Origin: CAYJLW01 sp964370965 | Lineage (GTDB): Bacteria > Actinomycetota > Acidimicrobiia > UBA2766 | DNA length: 35,828 bases | Assembly (NCBI GenBank): GCA_964370965.1 | Contig: CAYJLW010000043.1 | Span: 1 to 35,828 of the forward strand | Direction of reading: 5' to 3' | Shown here: positions 1-8,596 of the stretch, piece by piece | Numbering within the stretch: the first letter of the stretch is position 1 | Layout: each line of letters starts with the position of its first letter | The notes under the pieces: model-generated | What the model saw: only the letters and a program-made list of their open reading frames with translations | Databases searched by the model: none | What the model was told of the DNA's origin: nothing | Position numbers and translations under genes: made by a program

Positions 1-282
1 CGGGACGTACGCCGGGGGCGGACCCAGGGCGGCGACCATCTCCCCGGCCTGGTGCGCGAAGACCAGCGAGCCCAGCGCCGCCACCGTGGCGATCTCCTCG
101 TTCTCCCCGCCCGGGTTCAACACGACCTCCTGGCCGGGCGCGAACCAGTCCACGCCCCCGTCGAGGCCCGTGACCGTGGCCAGGTCGTTGACCTCCACAC
201 GGGCGGCGCCCGCCGGGACGTCCCCCGTGATCGAGGACTGCGGGAACAACGCCACGACCTCCCCGGAACGGCACCGCCCCAC
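1..282 (-). CDS. Partial hypothetical protein, 3' end cut by window edge
   Basis: Reading the minus strand from a GTG at 282 gives an open frame of 94 codons that runs off the window without a stop. The product has short hydrophobic beta-like stretches and a phrase PGQEVVLNPGGENEE followed by IATVAALGSLVFAH. That kind of Gly/Pro/Val-rich phrase is seen in secreted or surface beta-sandwich proteins of actinomycetes, but I do not recognise a named domain. The start is uncertain: no good ribosome binding site precedes the GTG, a TTG at 312 is in the same frame, and the frame stays open back into the icd stop region. It lies downstream of icd on the same strand with about 60 bases between. The codon pattern, with G or C at third positions, supports this frame over the two alternatives. 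Confidence 0.4.
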   Translation of the reverse strand, partial: MGRCRSGEVVALFPQSSITGDVPAGAARVEVNDLATVTGLDGGVDWFAPGQEVVLNPGGENEEIATVAALGSLVFAHQAGEMVAALGPPPAYVP

Positions 283-346
283 GACGTCCAGCGGGGCAGG
301 CCGGCCGGGCAAGAGCCGTTCTGCTGGTGGCCTCCCCCTCGCTGGG

Positions 347-1552
347 CTACAGGCGCTGGATCATGGCGTCGGCGAACTCGGAGGTCTTCACCTCGGTGGC
401 GCCTTCGGTGAGGCGGGCGAAGTCGTAGGTGACGATCTTCGCCGCGATCGCGGCCTCCAGGGCGCGCACGATCGTGCCCGCGGCCTCCGTCCAACCCATG
501 TACTCCAGCATGAGGACGCCCGAGAGGATCACAGACCCCGGGTTCACCTTGTCGAGGTTGGCGTACTTCGGCGCGGTGCCGTGGGTGGCCTCGAACACGG
601 CGTGGCCGGTGTCGTAGTTCACGTTGCCGCCCGGGGCGATGCCGATGCCGCCCACTTGGGCGGCGAGGGCGTCGGAGAGGTAGTCGCCGTTGAGGTTCAT
701 GGTGGCGATGACGTCGAACTCGGCGGGGCGGGTGAGGACCTGCTGCAGGGTGATGTCGGCGATCGTGTCCTTCACGAGGATCCTGCCCGCCGGGTCGCCG
801 CCGCAGTCGTCCCAGCCCACGGCGACGTCGGCGAACTCGTCCCGGACGACTTCGTAGCCCCAGTTCCGGAACGCTCCCTCGGTGAACTTCATGATGTTGC
901 CCTTGTGCACCAGCGTGACGCTCTCGCGCTTGTGGCTCACCGCGTAGTTCAGGGCGGCGCGCACGAGGCGCTTCGAGCCCATCTCGGAGATCGGCTTCAC
1001 GCCGATGCCGGAGTGCTCCCGGATGTCCCAGCCGAACGTGTCCTGGAGGTAGGTGCGGAGATTCTCGGCCGCCTCGGTGCCCGCCTCGACCTCCATGCCG
1101 GCGTAGACGTCCTCGGTGTTCTCCCGGAAGATCACCATGTCGACGAGCTCGGGGTGCTTCACGGGGGAGGGCACGCCCTCGAACCAGCGCACGGGGCGGA
1201 GGCAGACGTAGAGGTCGAGGATCTGGCGGAGGGCGACGTTGAGGGACCGGAACCCGCCCCCGATCGGGGTCGTGAGCGGGCCCTTGATGCCGACGAGGTA
1301 GCGCCGGAACGCCTCCACGGTGGCCTCGGGGAGCCAGTCGCCGGTCTCGTCGAACGCCTTTTGGCCGGCTAGGACTTCGGTCCAGGCGATGCGGCGGCTC
1401 CCGCTGTAGGCCTTCTCGACTGCGGCGTCGAAGACCCGCACGGACGCCCGCCAGATGTCCGGGCCGGTGCCGTCCCCCTCGATGAACGGCACGACGGGCT
1501 CGTCGGGGACGACGAGGGTCCCTGCGGCGGACATGGTGACGGGCTCGCCCAT
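347..1552 (-). CDS. icd: Isocitrate dehydrogenase, NADP-dependent
   Basis: Oxidises and decarboxylates isocitrate to 2-oxoglutarate in the cytosolic TCA cycle, making NADPH. The 401-residue product matches the E. coli-type homodimeric enzyme (about 416 aa) along its length. Visible landmarks are the substrate-loop serine in FRSLNVALRQ (S103, equivalent to the serine phosphorylated by AceK in E. coli), VIFRENTEDVYAG, VHKGNIMKFTEGAF, MNLNGDYLSDALAAQVGG and HGTAPKYANLDKVNPG. The Lys-Tyr after HGTAP is the NADP-type signature rather than the NAD type. The ATG at 1552 is preceded by AGGAG with six-base spacing; a second ATG six codons in has no ribosome binding site. The gene stands alone with its promoter in the repeat-rich gap to its right. 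A TATCCT hexamer on the minus strand (1615-1620) could be its -10, but I see no matching -35. Confidence 0.96.
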   Translation of the reverse strand: MGEPVTMSAAGTLVVPDEPVVPFIEGDGTGPDIWRASVRVFDAAVEKAYSGSRRIAWTEVLAGQKAFDETGDWLPEATVEAFRRYLVGIKGPLTTPIGGGFRSLNVALRQILDLYVCLRPVRWFEGVPSPVKHPELVDMVIFRENTEDVYAGMEVEAGTEAAENLRTYLQDTFGWDIREHSGIGVKPISEMGSKRLVRAALNYAVSHKRESVTLVHKGNIMKFTEGAFRNWGYEVVRDEFADVAVGWDDCGGDPAGRILVKDTIADITLQQVLTRPAEFDVIATMNLNGDYLSDALAAQVGGIGIAPGGNVNYDTGHAVFEATHGTAPKYANLDKVNPGSVILSGVLMLEYMGWTEAAGTIVRALEAAIAAKIVTYDFARLTEGATEVKTSEFADAMIQRL

Positions 1553-1748
1553 TTCCTGCTCCTGTGACTGCGGCGCGGCACGGGCCAGCGCTGCGGATCC
1601 TGCGAACTCCGGCGAGGATAGGGGACACCCCCCGGGTTCCCCTCACCCGGAAGCGGCCCCCGCCGCCAGGCCCCCCGCCGCGGCCCTCTCCCGGGCGGGG
1701 GGGGGGGGGGGGGGGGGGGGGCGGGGCGGGCGGGCCGCNNNNNNNNNN
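1553..1748. other. Intergenic region with a 25-G run and a 10-base assembly gap
   Basis: This stretch upstream of icd holds the presumed icd promoter and no gene. It ends in a run of 25 uninterrupted G (1697-1721), a G/C-only stretch and ten N (1739-1748). A homopolymer of this length next to a gap is most likely an assembly or base-calling artefact, so the true sequence and length here are unknown. Confidence 0.85.
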
Positions 1749-1792
1749 AAGTTATGCTGTTCTCCCGTTATCCCGGTATAACAGCATCACTT
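1749..1792. repeat. 44-bp imperfect palindrome (family member A)
   Basis: The ends AAGTTATGCTGTT and AACAGCATCACTT are inverted repeats with one mismatch, and an inner CCCG/CGGG pair extends the stem. It has exactly the same length, 44 bp, and the same outer bases as the elements at 1828-1871 and in the 2987-3525 array, so I group them as one family. It begins directly after the N gap, so neighbouring copies may be missing. Confidence 0.7.
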
Positions 1793-1827
1793 CACTTCGA
1801 CCCGAGCCGCCGGGTGGCGCGAGGCCG

Positions 1828-1871
1828 AACTGATGCCGATTTCCCGGCACGCCGGGAAATCGGCATCAGTT
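1828..1871. repeat. 44-bp perfect palindrome (family member B)
   Basis: Two perfect 21-base arms (1828-1848 and 1851-1871) are separated by just AC. The arms begin AACTGATGCCGATTT, so the outer TGATGCCG is shared with the array copies further right. A hairpin this perfect could act as a bidirectional terminator or be a REP/MITE-type mobile palindrome. No T-run follows it. It sits between icd and the DUF559-like gene. Confidence 0.85.
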
Positions 1872-1940
1872 TGCGGGGCGGCATCAGTTGGGGCGGGGCG
1901 GCATCAGTTGGGGCGGGGCGGCATCAGTTGGGGCGGGGCG
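1863..1940. repeat. 20-bp tandem repeat grown from the palindrome arm
   Basis: Three identical copies of GCATCAGTTGGGGCGGGGCG lie at 1881-1900, 1901-1920 and 1921-1940. An 18-base degenerate first copy (1863-1880) overlaps the right arm of the palindrome at 1828-1871. Each copy carries GCATCAGTT, the end of that palindrome, so the array probably arose by slippage from it. The region 1941-2062, leading to the next gene, shows nothing else except the ribosome binding site. Confidence 0.9.
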
Positions 1941-2062
1941 GTCGTCGGGGCGGAAGTGTCGTGGGTCGGCTGTAGAAGTGATGCCGGAACTTCCCCGGAC
2001 TTCCCCGCGACTTCCCCCGCAGCCCGAGCACGAGCCGTGGCTCCCGCATCCGGAGGTCCGCC

Positions 2063-2992
2063 ATGCCCAGCCCCGACAAGCGCCTGCGCCTGCTCGCGGC
2101 GCACGCCCGTTGCCAGCATGCCCTGTTCACACGCACCCAGGCCCTGGCCGCGGGCTTCCCGCAGTCCACGATCGACGAGAGGATCGCATCCGGCGCCTGG
2201 CGTGAAGTCCGCCCCGGAGTCCTCGTCGCCTGCCCCGCAGTCCTCACGCCGCAGCAACTCATCCTCGCCGAGGCCCTGTCCCTGGACGGCGTCGCCTGCC
2301 GGGAGTCGGCAGCGTTCCTGTACGGATGGCTCGACACCGCGCCCGGGCCCCCCCAGGTCCTGATGCGCACCGGCCACCGTTCCCATCGCCGCATCCGCGA
2401 GGGTGTCGCGAGCACGAAGGATCTCGCCCCGGGCGACGTGGCCGTCGTGCAGAACATCCCGGCCACGTCGCCGATCCGGACGATCATCGACCTCGGAGGC
2501 CGTCTGTTGGGCGAGGACTTCGTCCGCCTCGTCGACCGTGCCGTCACGTCGGGCACCGTGAAGCCGTGGCGACTGGAACGCAGGGCCCGAGAGCTGAGGG
2601 CCCCACGACGCAACGGTTGCGCGCGCGTGCTGCACCTCTTGACCGAATCCCACCCTGACCTCGCCGCCGCCCGTAACGAGTGGGAAGCCGAGGTGCTGCG
2701 GCTCGCCCACCGCCACGGGCTCCCCGACCCCGTTCCCAACCACGTGGTCCGCTCGGGCGGGCAGGTGCGGATCATCGACGTCGCCTGGCCCGAACAGATG
2801 GTCGCCGTGGAGTTCGACGGGTACAGGTGGCACGGGGGGCGAGCATCCTTCGACGACGGCGCCGCCCGCCAGAACGACCTCGTCGCCGACGGCTGGCAGC
2901 CCTTCCGGCTCACCTCGACCGCCCTACGCGGCAACGCCAGCCGCGCCTTCGGACCGGTGGCGGCCGCCGTCCTCAGATCAGACCCGAAGTGA
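2063..2992 (+). CDS. AbiEi-like N-terminal / DUF559-like endonuclease-fold protein
   Basis: A 309-residue protein of a type common in actinomycetes. The first ~120 residues (LLAAHARCQHALFTRTQALA, then WREVRPGVLV) resemble the AbiEi antitoxin winged helix-turn-helix region. The C-terminal ~80 residues resemble the DUF559/Vsr-like PD-(D/E)XK nuclease fold: VAVEFDGYRWH (E250, D252), followed by an R-rich helix and LVADGWQPFRLTS. The function is unproven in this family; a DNA-binding or nicking role is inference. The start ATG has a strong GGAGG six bases upstream. The last codons and the TGA (…DPK stop) lie inside the first copy of the palindromic array that begins at 2987. The gene is flanked by palindromic repeats on both sides and is transcribed alone. 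Confidence 0.82.
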   Translation: MPSPDKRLRLLAAHARCQHALFTRTQALAAGFPQSTIDERIASGAWREVRPGVLVACPAVLTPQQLILAEALSLDGVACRESAAFLYGWLDTAPGPPQVLMRTGHRSHRRIREGVASTKDLAPGDVAVVQNIPATSPIRTIIDLGGRLLGEDFVRLVDRAVTSGTVKPWRLERRARELRAPRRNGCARVLHLLTESHPDLAAARNEWEAEVLRLAHRHGLPDPVPNHVVRSGGQVRIIDVAWPEQMVAVEFDGYRWHGGRASFDDGAARQNDLVADGWQPFRLTSTALRGNASRAFGPVAAAVLRSDPK

Positions 2993-3535
2993 TGCCGCCA
3001 ACCCGGAATACCGGCACAACAACATCACTTTCACGGCGCCGCCACTCCGGGGCGGTGCCGCCCCCGGCCCCGCCACAGCCCGGACCGGCCCGGATCGGCC
3101 GGACCCGAAGTGATGCCGCCAACCCGGAATACCGGCACAACAACATCACTTTCACGNNNNNNNNNNNNNNNNNNNNNNNNNNNNNNNNNNNNNNNNNNNN
3201 NNNNNNNNNNNNNNNNNNNNNNNNNNNNNNNNNNNNNNNNNNNNNNNNNNNNNNNNACTTTCACGGCGCCGCCACTCCGGGGCGGTGCCGCCCCCGGCCC
3301 CGCCACAGCCCCGCCACAGCCCGGCCCAGCCCGGCCCGGCCGGACCCAAAGTGATGCCGCCAACCCGGAATACCGGCACAACAACATCACTTTCACGGCG
3401 CCGCCACTCCGGGGCGGTGCCGCCCCCGGCCCCGCCACAGCCCCGCCACAGCCCGGCCCAGCCCGGCCCGGCCGGACCCAAAGTGATGCCGCCAACCCGG
3501 AATACCGGCACAACAACATCACTTTGACGGCGCCG
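2987..3535. repeat. Tandem array of 44-bp palindromes with GC-rich linkers
   Basis: At least four copies of a palindrome with ends AAGTGATG and CATCACTT sit at 2987-3030, 3108-3151, 3348-3393 and 3480-3525. They alternate with a linker rich in CCCCGCCACAGCCC. The repeat period is 121 bp before the gap and 132 bp after it; the difference is an extra CGCCACAGCCC-type step. A 100-N gap (3157-3256) lies inside the array, so the copy number is unknown. Read on the minus strand as RNA, each unit folds well: eight Watson-Crick pairs, then UUGUUG against UGGCGG using G-U pairs, then CCGG/CCGG with a UAUU loop. On the plus strand the same positions become C-A mismatches. The array fills the space between the convergent DUF559-like and hydrolase genes; there is no other gene here. 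Confidence 0.92.
3157..3256. other. Scaffold gap of exactly 100 N
   Basis: Exactly 100 N inside a tandem repeat, with the same repeat unit on both sides, is a standard placeholder gap. The real length is unknown and probably contains further copies of the 121-132 bp repeat. Confidence 0.97.
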
Positions 3536-4456
3536 TCACTTCGGGGCGGTGCCGGCCCCGGCCAGGAGGTCGGCGACGATGGCGTCGAAGGCACTCCAGA
3601 CGAGGTAGTGGCCGGCATCGGCGACGACCGTGAACCGGGCGTTCGGGAGTCGGCGCGCCGTGGCCTCGCCCTGGGGCAGGGGGACAAGGCGGTCGCGGTC
3701 GCCGTGCCACACGTGCACCGGGAACGTCACGTCCTCCAGACGGAACCCCCACCCCCTCGGGTCCCCCTCGATGGCGAGCTCGTGCACCACACCCCGGGTG
3801 CCGCTACAGAACGCCTCGGCAATGGCCACGCCCGGGCGGCGCTGCCGGGCCGCCGCCTGCATGCGCGCCGCGTCCCGACGATCACCGGTGCCGATGTCGT
3901 GGGCGATGAAGCGCCACGCCAGTTCGGGGCAGCGGCGCAGGGTTGCGGCCAGCCCGGCGAAGCCGACACGCATCACCCACGGAGCCCGCCGGGCCAGCCA
4001 GTAGATAACCCGCAGATCAGGGGTGACGTGCCGACGCACCGGGACGTCGTCGAGAGCGGCGTCCCCGCTCACGAGCGCCGCACCCACAAGCCGGTCCGGG
4101 ATGTCCAGAGCGCAGACCGCCACATGGGGCGCGCCACTGGAGTACCCCAGCACCCCGAAGCGTCCCCACCCCAACGAGTCGGCGAGCGCGACGACGTCCC
4201 CCGGCCAGTCCCGGTAGCGGCGGCCGGGAAGGAAGTCCGACCGCCCGAAGCCGGGACGGTCCGGGGCCACGAGGCGGACGCCGGCGGCGGCGGCCCGCCC
4301 GTGGAACGCGAGGAAGTCGAGGCGGGAACCAGGCGTGCCGTGGAAGGCCATGACGGGCCGCCCCGCCGGGTCGCCGTACTCCGCATAACCCAGGATGCGC
4401 CGATCCGGGAGACGCAGGGAGGGGCCCGGCTCGGGGGCAGACTCAGAGCCGGTCAC
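3536..4456 (-). CDS. Alpha/beta hydrolase
   Basis: A 306-residue alpha/beta-hydrolase-fold enzyme, probably a cytosolic esterase or hydrolase; the substrate is not readable from sequence. Visible are the oxyanion region AFHGTPGSRLDF, APDRPGFGRSD, the nucleophile elbow G-Y-S-S-G with S106, an acid in VWHGDRDRLVP, and the catalytic His in ADAGHYLVW. No signal peptide is seen. The GTG start at 4456 is preceded by AGGAGG, and this ribosome binding site overlaps the TGA of purH, so translation is probably coupled. It is the last gene of a purN-purH-hydrolase unit. The final codons (AGTAPK stop) lie in sequence homologous to the adjacent palindromic array, so the C-terminus looks as if it was rewritten by the repeat. 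Confidence 0.9.
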   Translation of the reverse strand: MTGSESAPEPGPSLRLPDRRILGYAEYGDPAGRPVMAFHGTPGSRLDFLAFHGRAAAAGVRLVAPDRPGFGRSDFLPGRRYRDWPGDVVALADSLGWGRFGVLGYSSGAPHVAVCALDIPDRLVGAALVSGDAALDDVPVRRHVTPDLRVIYWLARRAPWVMRVGFAGLAATLRRCPELAWRFIAHDIGTGDRRDAARMQAAARQRRPGVAIAEAFCSGTRGVVHELAIEGDPRGWGFRLEDVTFPVHVWHGDRDRLVPLPQGEATARRLPNARFTVVADAGHYLVWSAFDAIVADLLAGAGTAPK

Positions 4457-4467
4457 CCGACGCCTCC

Positions 4468-6007
<1,540 letters not shown>

Positions 6008-6015
<8 letters not shown>

Positions 6016-6631
6016 GCGCACTCCGTTGCAGGTGTCTCACTCTGTTGCCCTCGACCGCGTACAGGCCTCGTGCCCAGTCGGCGAGCACCTCCGGGAAGAG
6101 GCGGTGCTCGACGACCTTGATGCGCTCGTGGAGCGAGTCCGGGTCGTCGTCGTCGAGGACGTCGATCGCGGCCTGGGCCACGATGGGACCGTGGTCGACC
6201 TCGGCGTCCACGACGTGAACGGTGACGCCCGTCACCTTCACGCCCGCCGCGAGGGCGTCTTCGACGGCGTGGGCGCCCCGGAAGGAGGGCAGGAGCGCCG
6301 GGTGGGTGTTCAGGATCCGGTTCGGGTAGGACCGGATGGCCTCGGGCCCGAGGATGCGCATGAACCCGGCGAGAGCGACGAGATCGACGTCGCGGGCTCG
6401 GAGGACGTCGATGATCGCCTTCGTGAACGCCTGCCGGTCGCCCCCGTGACCGGCCCACGTCACCACCTCTGTGGGGACACCGGAGCGGGCCGCCCGTTCG
6501 AGAGCCCCGGAGCCGGGCTTGTCTGACACGACGACGACGACGCCGGCCGGGGCGGTGGGAGCGGCGAAGGCGTCGAGGATCGCCTGCAGGTTCGACCCGG
6601 AGCCGCTCGCCAGTACCGCCAGTCGGGACAT
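6008..6631 (-). CDS. purN: Phosphoribosylglycinamide formyltransferase (GART)
   Basis: Transfers the formyl group of 10-formyl-THF to GAR in purine synthesis. The 207-residue protein has the phosphate-binding start LAVLASGSGSNLQAI, ALAGFMRIL, and the catalytic trio N108 and H110 (RILNTHPALLPSF) and D146 (AEVDHGPIVAQ), in register with the E. coli residues. There is no clear ribosome binding site before the ATG. A TAGGGT hexamer (minus strand, 6638-6643) ends six bases upstream, the spacing expected for a -10 box of a leaderless message; this is inference. It is the first gene of the purN-purH-hydrolase unit and is divergent from the membrane protein gene at 6728. Confidence 0.95.
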
Positions 6632-6727
6632 GGCCCGACCCTAGTCATCGCAGCCGGGGGCGGGTCCCCTCGCCCTCGTGTGCTTGAATGGGCCCGCCTG
6701 GATCCGGGTGCCGGCAGAGGAGCGGAG

Positions 6728-7519
6728 ATGAAGCGACAACCGACAGTGAACGACTTCATCGCGGGCGGCGGGGCATTGCTCTGGATCCTGGGATTCTTCC
6801 TTCCCTGGTACGCCATCAAGGGTGCCACGACCCTCGGCACCGTGGCCTACCGCTTCAGCGGCTCGGACGCCGGCGGTCTCCGCTGGCTGTTCCTCCTCCT
6901 CGCCCTGGGAGTCCTGGGATTCGTGGCCGCCCGCCTCGCCGTCGATCTCAACCTCGGCGTCAACGAGGGCCTCCTGGTCCTCGTTGCCGGGGCCGCCATG
7001 TCGGCCATGACGCTCATCTGGGCGTTCGTGTGGAAGCCGGGCGCCATCGCTGGCGGTCTCGGACCCAGCTTTGGCGTCTTCGTGTCCCTCGCCGGCGCCC
7101 TCGGGATCACCTATGCCGGGTTCGCCATGCGGAGCTCCTCGGAGGGGGCCGGTGCCGCGGGCGGCTACACCTCCCAGCCTCAGGCGGGCTGGACCCCCCA
7201 GCCGCCCCAGGCGCCCGGCGGCTACCCCCGGCAGCCCGGAGCCCCGGCGGGATACCCGCAACAGCCTCAGGGCTACCCGCCGCCGCAGCCCGCTCCGCCA
7301 CCTCCGGCGGGCTACCCACCTCCGCAGCAACCCCCACAGCCCGGCTACCCGCCCCCACAACCGCCCCCACAGCCCGGCTACCCGCCCCCACAACCGCCCC
7401 CGCAACCCGGCTACCCACCCCAACACCCGCCGCAGCCCCCCCCGGGCTACCCGGCTCCACAGCCGCCTCCCCCGGGCTATCCGCCGCAGCAACCGGGCTA
7501 CCCGCCGCCCCAGCAGTAA
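6728..7519 (+). CDS. Four-helix membrane protein with Pro/Tyr/Gln repeat tail
   Basis: A 263-residue protein of unknown function. The first ~150 residues hold four hydrophobic segments: GGGALLWILGFFLPWYAI, LFLLLALGVLGFVAARLAV, LLVLVAGAAMSAMTLIWAF and FGVFVSLAGALGITYAGF. The last ~110 residues are a low-complexity tail built from repeats of the type PGYPPPQ, which should be disordered and cytosolic or exposed. Such PGYPP(P/Q) tails occur on various membrane proteins and may mediate weak multivalent contacts; no specific role can be assigned. I chose the ATG at 6728 (MKRQPTVNDF) because GAGGAGCGGAG precedes it; an in-frame start at 6680 would lie in the promoter region. A strong hairpin follows the stop. 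Confidence 0.85.
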   Translation: MKRQPTVNDFIAGGGALLWILGFFLPWYAIKGATTLGTVAYRFSGSDAGGLRWLFLLLALGVLGFVAARLAVDLNLGVNEGLLVLVAGAAMSAMTLIWAFVWKPGAIAGGLGPSFGVFVSLAGALGITYAGFAMRSSSEGAGAAGGYTSQPQAGWTPQPPQAPGGYPRQPGAPAGYPQQPQGYPPPQPAPPPPAGYPPPQQPPQPGYPPPQPPPQPGYPPPQPPPQPGYPPQHPPQPPPGYPAPQPPPPGYPPQQPGYPPPQQ

Positions 7520-7546
7520 TGGGCGCCCCGGTGGTCGGGGCGCCCA
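7520..7546. terminator. Hairpin after the membrane protein gene
   Basis: Perfect 10-base arms TGGGCGCCCC and GGGGCGCCCA with a seven-base loop lie directly after the TAA at 7517-7519. No T-run follows, as is usual in GC-rich actinomycetes. It separates this gene from the convergent sucD; the rest of the gap, to 7720, shows nothing notable. Confidence 0.7.
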
Positions 7547-7720
7547 CAGAGGGCAACCTGCGGCGCGGGGGACGAGTCGATACGCGTCGTTGCCCGGCGC
7601 GGTCGGGTCCGCGTCGCGCTGTCTCGTCCCGCTGTGCCCGTGGTTCGGCGAAGGTCGCCACGTCCGCGATCCCGCCACCCGGTCGGCGCCGCCCCGGCCG
7701 CTGCCCTGGCGGGGAGGGAA

Positions 7721-8587
7721 TCAGACGAGCTGGGCGACGAGGTCGACGACCTCGGTGGGGTTGCGCCCCACCTGGGCTCCGGCAGCGGCGAGGGCGTCCG
7801 CCTTCGCTTGGGCGGTGCCCTTGGAGCCGGAGATGATGGCGCCGGCGTGGCCCATCTTCTTGCCCGGTGGGGCCTCGAAGCCGGCGATGTAGCCCACGAC
7901 GGGCTTGGTCATGTGCTCGGCGACGTACCCGGCGGCCTTCTCCTCCTCGTCGCCGCCGATCTCGCCGATCATGACGACGGCGTCGGTGTCGGGGTCGGCC
8001 TCGAACCTGCGGAGGACGTCGACGTGGTACTCGCCGATGACGGGGTCACCGCCGATGCCCACGCAGGTGGACTGGCCGATGCCCCGCTGGGTGAGCTCGT
8101 GGACGACCTGGTAGGTGAGCGTACCGCTGCGGGACACAAGGCCGACCCGGCCAGGGATCGCTATGGAACCGGGCATGATCCCGACGTTGGCCTTCCCGGG
8201 CGAGATGACACCGGGGCAGTTCGGCCCGACCATCGCCGCGCCCGACGCTTTCAGGTACGAGTAGAAGCGGGCCTCGTCGCGGGCGGGGATCCCCTCGGTG
8301 ATGCAGACCACGAGACCGACACCGGCGTCCACGGCCTCGTAGCAGGAGTCGATCGCTCCCCGGGGCGGCACGAACACGAGCGCCGTGTTCGCCCCGGTCT
8401 CGGCGACGGCTTCGGCCATGGTGTCGAAGACGGGGATGCCCTCGACGTCCTGGCCGCCCTTGCCCGGGGTCACGCCGGCGACGACATGGGTGCCGTAGTC
8501 ACGGTTGCGGAGGCCGTGGAACCTCCCCTGGCGACCGGTGAGGCCGGCGACCGCCAGCCGCGTGTTCTCGTCGACGTAGATCGCCAT
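7721..8587 (-). CDS. sucD: Succinyl-CoA synthetase, alpha subunit
   Basis: With SucC it interconverts succinyl-CoA and succinate plus CoA with nucleotide phosphorylation. The 288-residue product has the CoA-binding Rossmann start (LAVAGLTGRQGRFH), VCITEGIPARDE, MVGPNCPGVISPG, and the phosphorylated active-site histidine H247 in KKMGHAGAIISG. The length is normal. The ATG at 8587 follows sucC by nine bases, and the ribosome binding site GAGGAG overlaps the sucC stop, so expression of the two subunits is coupled. It is the last gene of a minus-strand run: exporter, B12-binding subunit, sucC, sucD. Confidence 0.97.
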   Translation of the reverse strand: MAIYVDENTRLAVAGLTGRQGRFHGLRNRDYGTHVVAGVTPGKGGQDVEGIPVFDTMAEAVAETGANTALVFVPPRGAIDSCYEAVDAGVGLVVCITEGIPARDEARFYSYLKASGAAMVGPNCPGVISPGKANVGIMPGSIAIPGRVGLVSRSGTLTYQVVHELTQRGIGQSTCVGIGGDPVIGEYHVDVLRRFEADPDTDAVVMIGEIGGDEEEKAAGYVAEHMTKPVVGYIAGFEAPPGKKMGHAGAIISGSKGTAQAKADALAAAGAQVGRNPTEVVDLVAQLV

Positions 8588-8596
8588 TTCCGCTCC

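Noticed and set aside
2987..3525. CRISPR array
   Set aside because: The unit is 121-132 bp, the stretches between palindromes are themselves repeated, not unique spacers, and no cas gene is nearby.
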